DNA from: a virus
Strand: one strand, 5' to 3'
Length of the DNA stretch: 24,182 bases
IMG/VR virus record: IMGVR_UViG_3300025101_000186
Location: 1 to 24,182 of that record
Position numbers and translations under genes: made by a program. Shown piece after piece: positions 6,482 through 16,600 of the stretch (position 1 is the first letter of the stretch; the number at the start of each line of letters is the position of its first letter). The notes beneath the pieces were generated by a model, which was not told where the DNA came from, searched no databases, and saw only the letters and a list, made by a program, of their open reading frames with translations.

Positions 6482-7243
6482 TTAAAACGGTACCGAGTCT
6501 TGTGCCTTAGACTTGGCATCACCTTCACCATGATTCACTGCAGTGTTGTTCACACTAGCAGAGAATTGTTTTGCGGCTTCATACAAGTTCTTATCTTGTA
6601 CTGGACCAACCTTCTCAATGTTCCAACCAAACCAAGTTCCCTTGTCGTTTGATTGTTGAACTGTAGAAAGTTTATACACGTGACTATAAGCTGCTGGTAC
6701 AAACAAACCGTTTTTACCTTTTAGCTTAATACTCGACATCATTGAGTTCCAATTACGACTCACCTTTAATTGTGTAGACTTCATCGTAATTAAAGCCTGC
6801 TCCATGCTCTCTGTAAGAACAAAGTATGATGCAGTGTTTTCAAGATAGTTACCATTAGGTAGTCTATCCTTGTAGTCAGAACCTCTAGTAGTTTCTTTAA
6901 TGATACCACTAGATACTGGGTGTATTGCAACGGGAGCACTTGTGCCCTCGCCACGATCAGACCACTCAACGTACTCTCTCTTGTATCCACAAGGAATTAC
7001 GTTAAGACCTGTCTCACCATCGTATGTCTGCTTAGTCACGGTATTGAATATCATACCTGCTTCAGCGCCTTCGACATACTTTGCATCCCGTTTGTTTATC
7101 TCGGGAGACAGTTGACCCAACACTCTTAGAAACGGCATAGCAAAATCTTCGCTACCCATATTATCTAAACCGGCTGAGCCGTCTTGTTCAAACATGCTCG
7201 CTAAAGCTATGTCTGTATTTTCTTTTTTCGTTACTTGATTCAT
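6482..7243 (-). CDS. Conserved phage protein, putative ssDNA-binding protein
   Basis: A 253-residue soluble protein. The N-terminal part contains a stretch MPFLRVLGQLSPEI and then a KYVEGAEAGMIFNTVT element seen in a common phage family of unknown function located in replication modules. The C-terminus is hydrophilic, low in complexity and ends in QDSVPF, which resembles the acidic DDDIPF-type tip with which bacterial and phage SSBs recruit partners. That tip and the place before primase and helicase suggest an ssDNA-binding role, but the OB fold cannot be verified by eye. An ATG at 7264 gives seven more residues, but AAGGAG sits nine bases before the ATG at 7243, so the latter is chosen. Confidence 0.75.
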   Translation of the reverse strand: MNQVTKKENTDIALASMFEQDGSAGLDNMGSEDFAMPFLRVLGQLSPEINKRDAKYVEGAEAGMIFNTVTKQTYDGETGLNVIPCGYKREYVEWSDRGEGTSAPVAIHPVSSGIIKETTRGSDYKDRLPNGNYLENTASYFVLTESMEQALITMKSTQLKVSRNWNSMMSSIKLKGKNGLFVPAAYSHVYKLSTVQQSNDKGTWFGWNIEKVGPVQDKNLYEAAKQFSASVNNTAVNHGEGDAKSKAQDSVPF

Positions 7244-7270
7244 GGTTCTTTTCTCCTTATTCATGATTCG

Positions 7271-7831
7271 TTATTTCCGGCTTATTTTAGTTTGATCCTT
7301 CACAAATAAACTGAAGGAATCAGAGGGCATGTCGAGGCCGGCCTCAACACGCTCTCTGTAAAGGGCCTTCAGGGTCATAGGCTCAACTTTTGTTTTTTGT
7401 TGAGGCTCGTACCCATTGGTCACCGCAAGGTCCAGCAATTGCTTCGCCTTGTCATCTTCGCCTTTTCCGAACTGAACACTAACTTCATTTTTAATGATAT
7501 CAGCGAGTCCGTTTTCTCGAAGCCATGTGTAAGCTGTATCCATATTGTCTTTTCTTATGGTGCAGTTGTAGGTCTTTCTTACATCGACCGATCTGCCATC
7601 AGCTAATTTCAGAGATGACAAACCTTGCTCTGCCATCAGATTAGGTATTATCTCTGAACTAATCTTGTCTGCTTTTTCTTTTCTATGTTTTATTTTTTCT
7701 TCAAGTTCTGCAATCTCATCTTCATAAGCCCTCAGTTCTTGACAGTAATTTGCCAACGTATTGATATCAGATTTTTCTAATATCTCCTGTTGGTCTTCTT
7801 CTAAGTCTTCGTATGATACAAATTGTGACAT
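7271..7831 (-). CDS. Conserved phage coiled-coil protein of unknown function
   Basis: From the ATG at 7831 the product is 186 residues; AAAGGAG lies six bases upstream and overlaps the end of the preceding gene. Longer readings of the frame would run far into that gene and are unlikely. Residues about 20-65 (ILEKSDINTLANYCQELRAY and the EIAELEEKIKHRKEKADKI helix) form a coiled coil. A globular part follows, with a conserved-looking NEVSVQFGKGEDDKAKQLLD segment. I have the impression that this C-terminal half is widespread in marine podovirus replication regions, but no function is established. A structural or accessory role in replication is inference. Confidence 0.8.
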   Translation of the reverse strand: MSQFVSYEDLEEDQQEILEKSDINTLANYCQELRAYEDEIAELEEKIKHRKEKADKISSEIIPNLMAEQGLSSLKLADGRSVDVRKTYNCTIRKDNMDTAYTWLRENGLADIIKNEVSVQFGKGEDDKAKQLLDLAVTNGYEPQQKTKVEPMTLKALYRERVEAGLDMPSDSFSLFVKDQTKISRK

Positions 7832-7832
7832 A

Positions 7833-8426
7833 TCATTCTCCTTTCTTTGTTTGTTTAAGACTTTCTTTAATTTGTTTTTGTAATTCTTCGATCTTTTGTT
7901 CCATAGCTCCTGTGTCTTTAGGGTCACGATCATTTTTTCTTCTATCAACGATTATTTTTGACATTGTTAAATCTGCATTTGCAATATCAATTGTGCTTCC
8001 ACCCATTGCAAATGAATGTCTGTTTGTTTCTAGTCTATTGTTCATATCAAAAGTTAAAGGATAGTAACGTCTTTCTTGTCTATCCCATTTTAATAAATTA
8101 AATAGACCCATTGTTACTTCGTGAACTATTGCTGTAGATAAACCAATGATTGCAGGGTCGCCCAAACAAAGTATGAAATCTCTAGGTTCAAAATTCTGTA
8201 AACATTTTTTCATCTTTCTTACAAAAGGCGATGCACTAAATATTAATTGTGACTTCTCAGGTAAACAAAAAACTAAAGTTCCAAAGTCTGCTGCTGTTAA
8301 AATATTTATATTTTCTGGTGGATGTTGTAAAACATAGACAAATGATTCGTCTGGGTTTTCTTTCTTAAATGCTAAAAAATCCGCTAAACTCTGCGGTTTA
8401 TATAGCTCAAAAATTGTATTTTTCAT
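7833..8426 (-). CDS. Unknown protein, first gene of the replication operon
   Basis: A 197-residue protein, first to be transcribed from the leftward promoter at 8450-8477. The N-terminal two thirds appear globular (SLADFLAFKKENPDESFVYV, later EPRDFILCLGDPAIIGL). A basic stretch (IIVDRRKNDRDPKDTG) and a Lys/Gln-rich C-terminal helix follow. No catalytic motif was recognised. The stop codon lies one base before the next gene's ATG, and the last codons provide that gene's binding site. Leader genes at this position often act early against host processes or on DNA, but nothing in the sequence proves that. Confidence 0.75.
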   Translation of the reverse strand: MKNTIFELYKPQSLADFLAFKKENPDESFVYVLQHPPENINILTAADFGTLVFCLPEKSQLIFSASPFVRKMKKCLQNFEPRDFILCLGDPAIIGLSTAIVHEVTMGLFNLLKWDRQERRYYPLTFDMNNRLETNRHSFAMGGSTIDIANADLTMSKIIVDRRKNDRDPKDTGAMEQKIEELQKQIKESLKQTKKGE

Positions 8427-8441
8427 AATCTTCTTTCTGTG

Positions 8442-8471
8442 TTGACATTAATCTATATATGAATATATAAT
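8442..8471 (+). promoter_or_regulatory. Rightward sigma70 promoter for the SNF2 helicase
   Basis: Consensus TTGACA (8442-8447) and consensus TATAAT (8466-8471) separated by 18 bases. Transcription should begin near 8478, about 19 bases before the ATG at 8497. It is the only plus-strand promoter that precedes a plus-strand gene here, and it overlaps the leftward promoter almost completely. Confidence 0.7.
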
Positions 8472-8477
8472 TGTCAA
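8450..8477 (-). promoter_or_regulatory. Leftward sigma70 promoter for the replication operon
   Basis: On the minus strand TTGACA (8472-8477) is followed, after 16 bases, by TAGATT (8450-8455), four of six matches to the -10 consensus. Transcription should begin about 8443, some 17 bases before the ATG at 8426. The -35 is as strong as that of the opposing promoter but the -10 is poorer, which predicts a weaker or activator-dependent leftward promoter. Confidence 0.6.
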
Positions 8478-8496
8478 CCAGAAAGTAAAATAAATT

Positions 8497-9942
8497 ATGA
8501 TAAACTATAAGTTTAAGACGAAGCCTTATGAGCATCAGCTCAAAGCTTTGGAAAAATCGTGGGCACAAGAAACCTACGCTTTATTTATGGAAATGGGTAC
8601 TGGTAAATCCAAGGTCCTCGTTGATAATATAGCTATGCTGTATGACAGAGGCGCGATCCGCGGTGCCGTTGTAGTTGCACCAAAAGGTGTGTACAAAAAC
8701 TGGGATCAAATAGAGTTTCCAACGCACATGGCTGAACACATTGAATACTCTAAAGTTTTGTGGGAGCCAACTTCGTCGAAGAAAAAACAAGCTGAACTAG
8801 ACACTTTGTTTGATGGCAAGGATGAACTTAAGATATTGATAATTAACATAGAAGCATTTTCTACCTCGAAAGGTCTGGACTTTGCAGATAGATTCCTTAG
8901 CATATTCGGTGGAAGAGCTTTGATAGGGATTGATGAATCTACGACGATCAAGAATCCGACAGCAAAGCGAACAAAAAATATTTTAAAAATAGGGAATCTA
9001 GCGAAATATCGTAGAATCTTGACAGGCTCTCCAGTAACAAAATCACCGCTTGACTTATTCAGTCAATGCATGTTCCTCGATCCATACTTATTGGGTTACG
9101 ACTCATACTATGCATACAGATCTCGCTATGCAAAAATGGTTGACAAATATTTTGGTGGTCGTCGTGTTCAGGTTGTAGATAGTTACAGAAGACTTGAAGA
9201 GCTGACAGAAAAATTACAAAAGTTTTCTTATCGTGTGTTGAAAGAAGACTGTTTAGATTTACCAGACAAAGTATTTACAAAACGATTAGTAGAACTAACA
9301 CCAGAACAAGACAAAGCATACAGTCAAATGAAACAGATGGCTCTTGCTATGTTGGAAAGTGGTGAAGTTATGTCTACTGTAAATGTAATGACACAGATGA
9401 TGCGCTTGCATCAGATCACTTGCGGGCATTTCAAATCAGACGACGGCAACATTACTCACCTAAAAAATAACAGACTAACGTCTTTGATGCAGTTGCTAGA
9501 AGAAACAGAGGGTAAGGTCATAATTTGGGCAAATTACGTTGAGGACATAAAAAATATAGTAGAAAATTTAAAAAAAGCTTACGGAGAAGCCTCTACAGTC
9601 GAATATCACGGGTCAGTAGACCCTAAGGTCCGGCAAGAGCAGATTGCTCTATTTCAGCAAGAAAAGGGCCCTACACGCTATTTCGTAGGAAATCCACAAA
9701 CCGGAGGCTATGGAATCACCCTTACTGCTGCAAACACAGTAATCTACTATTCTAACAGTTATGATCTTGAAAAAAGATTGCAGTCAGAAGATCGAGCTCA
9801 CCGTATCGGTCAAACTGGCAGCGTTACTTACGTGGATTTAATAGCAGAAAAGACTATAGATGAACGTATTGTAAAAGCATTAAGGGATAAAATAAATATA
9901 GCTAATGAAATTATGGGTGAAGATTTGGGACAGTGGATTTAA
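8497..9942 (+). CDS. SNF2-like SF2 helicase/ATPase
   Basis: A 481-residue two-lobe ATPase. Lobe one has YEHQ (11-14, Q-motif-like), Walker A MGTGKS (33-38), APKG (61-64, motif Ia), the DExx box as DEST (146-149) and motif III TGSPV (176-180). Lobe two ends in the SNF2 hallmark RAHRIGQTGSV (433-443) followed by an IDERIV segment. This compact form lacks extra chromatin domains and is frequent in phages, where it may translocate on duplex DNA, remodel forks or displace bound proteins. It is the only plus-strand gene and has its own promoter. The binding site is weak (GAAAG 14 bases upstream). The stop overlaps the convergent endolysin stop by four bases. Confidence 0.93.
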   Translation: MINYKFKTKPYEHQLKALEKSWAQETYALFMEMGTGKSKVLVDNIAMLYDRGAIRGAVVVAPKGVYKNWDQIEFPTHMAEHIEYSKVLWEPTSSKKKQAELDTLFDGKDELKILIINIEAFSTSKGLDFADRFLSIFGGRALIGIDESTTIKNPTAKRTKNILKIGNLAKYRRILTGSPVTKSPLDLFSQCMFLDPYLLGYDSYYAYRSRYAKMVDKYFGGRRVQVVDSYRRLEELTEKLQKFSYRVLKEDCLDLPDKVFTKRLVELTPEQDKAYSQMKQMALAMLESGEVMSTVNVMTQMMRLHQITCGHFKSDDGNITHLKNNRLTSLMQLLEETEGKVIIWANYVEDIKNIVENLKKAYGEASTVEYHGSVDPKVRQEQIALFQQEKGPTRYFVGNPQTGGYGITLTAANTVIYYSNSYDLEKRLQSEDRAHRIGQTGSVTYVDLIAEKTIDERIVKALRDKINIANEIMGEDLGQWI

Positions 9943-10400
9943 AGCAATATTTGCTCGTACTTGGTCCGTCCTTCTACTTTGCTTGCTCTTAATACTTGTT
10001 TTCTTGAGTCTTCCTTCACCGCTGAACAGTGAACCCATCCAGAATTTGGATCTCCTTCACTATAAAACTCCAATATTAATTGGTCAAATGCCGTATTTTT
10101 ACTAATCCACGTTGCAAGTTCCTTGTTGTCAACTCCAGGTATCTCGAAGTCTGCTGCCTCACCCCGGGCATGCTGTGACTTATTCGAAGACCCGATAGCC
10201 TCGCACAGCTCTGGGCTACGATAGCCTGAGGATATAGCGACCGGTTTACCAAAGTGATCTCTCACTGGTTGCAGGACAGTCTCCGCTAGGTGAATAAGAT
10301 TTTCTACGTGCGCAGTTGATGGTTCGTTCTTTATGTTTTTGCGCGTAGCTGTTTGAGATTTAGTCATCTCGCCTAAAGAAAAGTTTTTAGATAGTTTCAT
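9939..10400 (-). CDS. Endolysin, M15-type peptidase
   Basis: A 153-residue zinc peptidase of the M15_3 type, expected to cut peptide cross-links of murein. From the start at 10400, SSGYRSP (57-63) is the substrate-side signature, SQHARGEAADF holds H77 and D84, and GWVHCS holds H124; these are the three zinc ligands. The upstream in-frame ATG at 10466 would run inside the holin gene and is not used, because the ATG at 10400 overlaps the holin stop in an ATGA junction and GGGG precedes it by five bases. There is no signal peptide, so export needs the adjacent holin candidate. It is the last gene of the late operon. Confidence 0.9.
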   Translation of the reverse strand: MKLSKNFSLGEMTKSQTATRKNIKNEPSTAHVENLIHLAETVLQPVRDHFGKPVAISSGYRSPELCEAIGSSNKSQHARGEAADFEIPGVDNKELATWISKNTAFDQLILEFYSEGDPNSGWVHCSAVKEDSRKQVLRASKVEGRTKYEQILL

Positions 10401-10657
10401 ATCATCCCCAATAAAGTTTCTATAAATATTAATCCTACAGCTCCCACTGTAGATAAAACAACCCAATAGATTTTGTCTATCTTACCACCCAATTTTTCTA
10501 CGTCTTGATGTACGTGTGAAATTTTATCGTCAAGATGTTTGAGGTGATTTGTTTTTATAATTTCTATTTCACGCTCAACGCCTTTAACATGACCATAAAG
10601 AGATATAATATGTTCCCTTTCGTCTTCTGGTGTTATGCCTGTAACTGTATCGTTCAC
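10397..10657 (-). CDS. Holin candidate (XhlA-like, coiled coil plus one membrane segment)
   Basis: An 86-residue protein with a charged, heptad-like helical region (about 22-62: VEREIEIIKTNHLK and EKLGGKIDKI) and one C-terminal membrane segment (about 63-85, IYWVVLSTVGAVGLIFIETL). This is the plan of XhlA/hemolysin-type phage proteins that help holin function. The start is GTG, directly after the stop of the giant gene with no spacer, with GGGGG eight bases upstream. It overlaps the endolysin gene by four bases. The neighbouring endolysin makes a lysis role likely; a membrane-anchored spanin-like role is the alternative. Confidence 0.7.
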   Translation of the reverse strand: MNDTVTGITPEDEREHIISLYGHVKGVEREIEIIKTNHLKHLDDKISHVHQDVEKLGGKIDKIYWVVLSTVGAVGLIFIETLLGMI

Positions 10658-13600
10658 TTAAAGTACCCCCGTTACTCTTTGTTTTTGTCTAATAGCTTGT
10701 TCTGACGGTGATAATAAAGCTGTTTCATTAGATGTCAATCCAGTAGCTCTATTGATATCTGGCTTTGCCGCAGTTACAACAGGATCTGGAGTTGTTGGTA
10801 GTTGTGAAGGTGGTGGAGCAGAAGCAACTTGGTTGTTTACTGGTGGCACAACTGCTGACTGCTGTTGATTTTCAATCTCTTTTTCTTTGTTCATTTCTTT
10901 TTCATAGTTAGAAAATAGCTGCGATCCCCATCTTGCTTTTGCAGCCTCTAATTTACCAAACGGTAAGAAATCAGCAATGAACACATCTGAATCAGGATTA
11001 CCTCTTTTTACATTCTCATATCTACCGACTAAAGCATCTCTACTGTATGATAAAGGTGTAAACCTACCAGATATAATATTGGCTGCTGTTTTTTTACCAA
11101 CCCTATCTACTAAGAGTTTTATTATTTCACTGTCTTTCATGAAATCATTTCGTCTTGCAGCTCTAACTAGTTTGAAAAATTCATATTGTTCTCTAAACGC
11201 TTCTTCGTTTTGTTCGTTATACTCTCTTACAAGTTGATCACCGCTTCTAAAGTCAGGCCTAAAGAAACCTTCAGCAACTTTTGGCTCTCTAAAACTAGAT
11301 TTCAATTCACCAATTTGATAACGAAAAGATCCTGGTACATCGATAGTAACTGATGACCCACCAAACAATTTAAATACTTCGTCTGTCATTTTTATAGGTT
11401 GTCCTGTACCTGTTAACAAACCTGCTGCCGACTTGTATAGGTTTTGAAGTGTTCTAACAAAACCAGGATTGATTGTTTGAAATGTGTGAGCAAACATTTT
11501 GTCAAATTTTTCTATAGTGGTGTCTGTTTCAGAATAAATTCTATTGCCTTGTTTAGTTCTACCACCAGTTAAGAAAGTTAGCGCAGGCTCATAACCGATG
11601 GCTGTTCCAAACAAAGTGCCACCTGCAAGATCTGCAAAAGGTCCTGTGTAATTGTATAAATCTTTAAACATGTCTGTTTCAATTTTTTCAGGATCAAGCC
11701 TTTCTTTGCTTGTAAATATTCTTTTCATCAAGTTTGAAACTGTTGCACTAACTAAATCGTATGGAAAGTATCTTGAGTTATCGAATACTTTTACTACACC
11801 ATCTTTCATTGGTGTTACAGGTATCAGGTCACTGTTTCTCATAAAGTCAGGAACAAAATATTCTTTAAGGTCTTTTAATTGTTGACTCGACATGTTTGAC
11901 ATTGTTTCACCAATATATTTAGTTCCAAGACCTATACCGCCAAACGTTAAATATTGACCCATTAAAGTTCTATATCCTAACTCTCTAAGAGTTGGATTGT
12001 TAGAGGCTATGTGTTTTGCTGCTATAGCACTGGTTGTAAAAGTTGTTCTAAGTATCTCAGCTGGGAATGAAACGAAGTTACCTATAAATGGAACACGTCT
12101 GATTAGCTGAATTAGTTTTGGTACTTTACTATATGTTGGATAAGTGTCTCTGATTAAACTAGCAGCATACTGCTCAACACCTTCTGCAACACTTGTTGGA
12201 TTTATATCAGCCTTGAAAACTGTTTTGTATGCGTCTTTTATTTCGTCAACGTTTTTAAAACCATTCTTAAGCTGTGACATTACAAACTCATGACCATACC
12301 ATTTCCAAACATTATCACCACCAGCATATAATCTTGTAGCTGTTTGTGACAACTTAGTATTATCAACCGCATCTGCGAAAGAAGCGTAAGACTTAAAGTT
12401 TGCTTTTTTTAAATCTTGAAGTATGTCTTTTAACTCTGATACCACAACGTTTTCATCTAATACACCTAGTTCAATTTTTCTTGTTATACGATCAATTAGG
12501 TCTTGTTCGTTAGCGACCTTACCTGCTCCAAATATATCATCTAACATAATTTTAAATGCGTCTGTTACAGAAGCAGCGCCACCGATGTGACCACTTTGTA
12601 AAGGAAAGAATCCTGCAGAACCAAAGTTACGTGTTTGCGTAGCAGGTGAATAAACAGTTTTACCTGTTTGTACCATTGCTTTATATGCAATCAGTCCTTG
12701 ATAGATGTCATTCTTTAATAAGTTATCTAATAAACCACTTGAACCAACGATAGAGTTTACAATATCTTCTCCACCATATGCTTCAGAGATAGAGCTGTTT
12801 AGTTTACCAAGACCAGGAAGCCTTGGTCCTATTAGTTTTGGATTGATAACTCCTGCTGCAATAGCTTCTTCTGCAGTTCTAAACAACCATCCTTCTTGAA
12901 CACCAAGCTTAGCTAGTTTGTCATACATCTGTAAGTTTGCTGTTTGTGAAGCAAGATCAGTCGCTGTTGTCATTACAGAAGTTCTTAAGTTGTTTTCTTC
13001 ACCAAGAAGTTTTCTAATTACATCCGGTAACTCTTCACCGGTTTGTACAACAAGATCATCCATTTTTAAGTTCTGTCTAGCTATGAAGGATAAGACATCA
13101 AGAGGATCTCTATTGTCGGTTTTACCTCTTTGTAAAATACTTTCTACTTGCTTACGTGCAAAATCTTTTATAGCTACTGCTTGATCAGTTACTTTTGACC
13201 CTGCAAGGGCAGCTTCTATCATGTTTTCATTTTTACTTATTCTGTCAACCATAAAGTCTACCGCTCTATTAAACGTATTTGGGTCTGGCCTGTACAAAGG
13301 GTTTGTAAATGATGAAAAAGAAGATCTAACATATTGACGTAAGTTTGTATTTAAGAAATCTTTTAAACCAGCTCCGTCAGGTAAAACATCTGCAAAATCT
13401 TTTTTAATTTGTATAAACGTTTTATTCAAAGCCTCTGCTGATTCTTGCAACACGTCTGGTAAATCGCTTTTTTTAATTTGACCTTTTAAGTAAGACATAA
13501 CCTGATCAAGATAAAAATCTTGTTTTGCAGGCGAGGTTGTTTTTGCGTTGTAACTTGTTAAAAAGCCTTTAGCTAAATTGTATGCACGTTTCTCAACCAC

Positions 13601-16600
13601 ATCTAATTGTTTTTCTATTTTCCTAGATATAGCTTTTATACTTCTGTCAGTTGAACCAGATAAGAAAAATCTATTTGCTGATTGATTGGCACTGTCTCTA
13701 AACAAAGATAAAAAGTTATCAAACTTTTTTAGATTTCTTTGTAAAGGATCAGTAGATGTTACTTCAAACATTCTCCAATCTTTAAAATCAGGTAGTTGCT
13801 TAAGTGTTGGTGATCCCATTAGACCTACAGCAGTTCTTGCTAAAATATCTTTTCCTAAAAACTTAGCCCCGAGCCCCGTTGCAATGCCAGCTAGCTGACC
13901 AATTTGTGCAACTCCTGGCGTTCTTGCTAATAAATAAGACGCAGGTTTTACAGCTAATAAATTTGTAGCTTGTAAACCCTTACCTGCTACAAATGCTGAT
14001 GGTTTAATTACACCATACTTTGTGACGTTGTATAAAGCAGGACCAACAATTGGAAACAAACCTCCAATTATAGCACCTTCTGCTCCAAAACGTAGTCTGT
14101 TTCTAAAGTTTGCCAAAACTAATTCTCTTCCAGATAAGCCAGCTGTGTTTTCAAAACTGTAACCCGCAACGTTGTCTAATAAAAACGGATCATCAGGACT
14201 CATTCTTGTTACTGAGTTGTATCTGCTACCACCAACAAACTCACCTAAAAAAGCAGAGCTGCCTACTGTTGCAACTCTTTTTGATACGTTTGATATTTGT
14301 GTTTTATATTTTATTGCACCTTTTAAACCTTCTGTTGATTTGTCGGTTATCTTAAAACCTTTTCTTAAAAAGTTTATAAACTTAAAAGCCGCGGTTCCCG
14401 GTACTCCGAACTCGGTTAGTATTGCTCCCGCATCACCCAAAAATGTTTCAGGATCAGCCTTAGCGTTTTCATCATAAGATTTTTGTAAACGTTCTTGAAG
14501 TTTTGTGCCAAAAGCAAAATCAGGAATAGTGAAAGCTAAGTCTAAAACACCATAACCAAGATTATCCATTCCTTTTTGTACAGACCTAACTCCTTCGTCT
14601 AGAAAACCTATGTACGTTTGTTCTTCTGGTGTTGGACCGATGCCCGATGAATAGTAGTTATAAAGATTATAAACATTAGGAAATTTTTCTTTCATGTCTA
14701 TATCGTTTTCAACACCTGGTCGCACAAGATTATAAGCGCCTTCAACTGCATTAAGACCAAGAACCATAGGAGTTGTCATCGCTATTCCTGAAGGTTTAAA
14801 AATAAGTTCTCTTGCTACATTTGCAAGCTCAGACGCTTTGAATTTTACAGGACGTTCATTACGTAATTCTTCTCTAGCTTTCTTTGATATTTCTGCGTAT
14901 TTAGCTTCTCTCATTTTTGCAAGACGCGTAACACCGTCTGTAGGATACATACTTTTTATTCTCTCTTGTAGTGCTTTTACACTCTCAAGATCTTGAAGTC
15001 TTTTTGCTCTTAATATATTTGCTCCTGTAGAAATATCTTCCCCTGATCCTCCAACGTCAGCGCCTCCTCTACCTAAATCAAGTTCTCGTAAACTAGCTTC
15101 AGGAGAGTATCTTTTGATTATATTTTCTGTCTGCATTACATAAGGTATTTGACCTACTTCATTTGCAAGGTCACTGTATGGTGCACCAACAAATTTTTTT
15201 GTGTAACCAAATTTAGCTGGCTCATCTATGTATAAAGTTACACCTAGATCTCTAGCTTGATCAACTATCTCTCTAACGTTATCAATATCTTTTTGATCTA
15301 TACTTTCTTGTTTTAAAAGCTTAGCAACATACTTATCAAAAGGTTTTTTAAAATCATTGTTTAATGTTTTAGGTAATGTTTGTAAATTACGTAGAGCGTT
15401 AACTCCTGCTGTATTAGCTGACTCTACAGGCATTATGTGATCTGTTTCGTAAAAAGTTTGTGTATATTTATCTTTGTTAAACTCTGAATTTTTCAATCTA
15501 TCTACAGTAACTTTAGGTTTACTTTTTGCAAGTTTACCGCTGTTTAAAACTCTGTACGAAAGATCGTTTATTATGTCATCATTATTTAATATTAGTTTTT
15601 GTAAATCTTCATTCTTTTTTATAGCTGTGCTTGTGTCTGTTTTCCAAACAAAGTTAACTTGGTCAAAAATACTTTGTTCTCTCTCACTTAATTTTATTCC
15701 ATAGTCTTTTAACCCAAGAACACGAGCTTCTTGTTTTGATCCGCTGTAGTTTGCTGATCTATATCCCGCTTGTTTTGCACGATAAGCTGCATAGTCTGCT
15801 GGTGCATAAGAATAAATTTTTTGATTTTGTGCAGCGTTTTTAAAATCTGTTTTAGAAAAACCTTGTTCTTCTAAATTTTTTCTAGCTTGCTTTAAATTTG
15901 GTATTTGTCTTCTAGTATTATCGTAAGCTTTAAAAGTTGCAAATTCTTCAGGTTTAAGACCCGCATAAAAATTTTCAGGCAAATCAACTCTACCTTTATC
16001 ATTTATCAAAGCTTTGTAATAATCTTCATATTGTTTAACTGACAATTGATTCTGTTTAAAATATTCTTTTTGCACTGCTTGTCTAAAATATTCTGATTTA
16101 GAACTAAAAGGTTGCACTGATTCACCTGGTTTACTACCATGCACCATTTTACCTTCTAACTGTTTGGCTATGTCTGTTAAGTTTTCTGAATAACTTTTAC
16201 TTCCATCAACTAAAGGAGTTGTAAGATTTTTAGTGGTTGGCACTAAGTCAGCCATGTCTCTTACCTTGCTTGCATCTTTGTCTTTAAAAGCAAATTTTAT
16301 ATCTTTTTCTAAACCATAGTCTGTAGCTTTTTTTCCAAACATATCTACTAATTCTTTACCCGCTTTATCTGCTTTGATACCAAAGGTAAGTCGTTTAGTT
16401 GCTTTTTCTATTATCTCTTTCTCGGTTAGTATCTCACCAGTTTCAGCCATCTCTTTTCTTACTTGTGCAATAGCATCATCTATGTTTCTAACAACATTCG
16501 CACCTGCTCCTGACACTGGCGCTGGCAACTTGCCCCTGGTTGCAGAAAATGTTTTATCTCCGTATTTTATATCACTAACAATGTCTGGTATTTTACTAAT

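Larger units (their letters stand above)
8441..8478. repeat. Inverted repeat framing the divergent control region
   Basis: GTTGACA (8441-8447) and TGTCAAC (8472-8478) are perfect 7-base inverted copies separated by 24 AT-only or nearly AT-only bases. Each arm contains the -35 box of one of two opposed promoters. The arms are spaced by 31 bases, about three helical turns, so a dimeric regulator could also read them as half-sites on one face of the DNA. Confidence 0.6.

Noticed and set aside
6301-6531. 76-codon minus-strand frame between the SSB-like and primase genes
   Set aside because: It runs through the terminator-like hairpin and overlaps both the SSB-like end and the 79-codon frame, which has better coupling evidence.
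7832-7948. N-terminal extension of the coiled-coil protein up to an ATG at 7948
   Set aside because: It would overlap the preceding gene by over 100 bases; the ATG at 7831 has a strong AAAGGAG.
9943-9957. AGCAA-TAT-TTGCT inverted repeat right after the SNF2 stop as a terminator
   Set aside because: Only about five base pairs and no T-run on either side; not enough for an intrinsic terminator.
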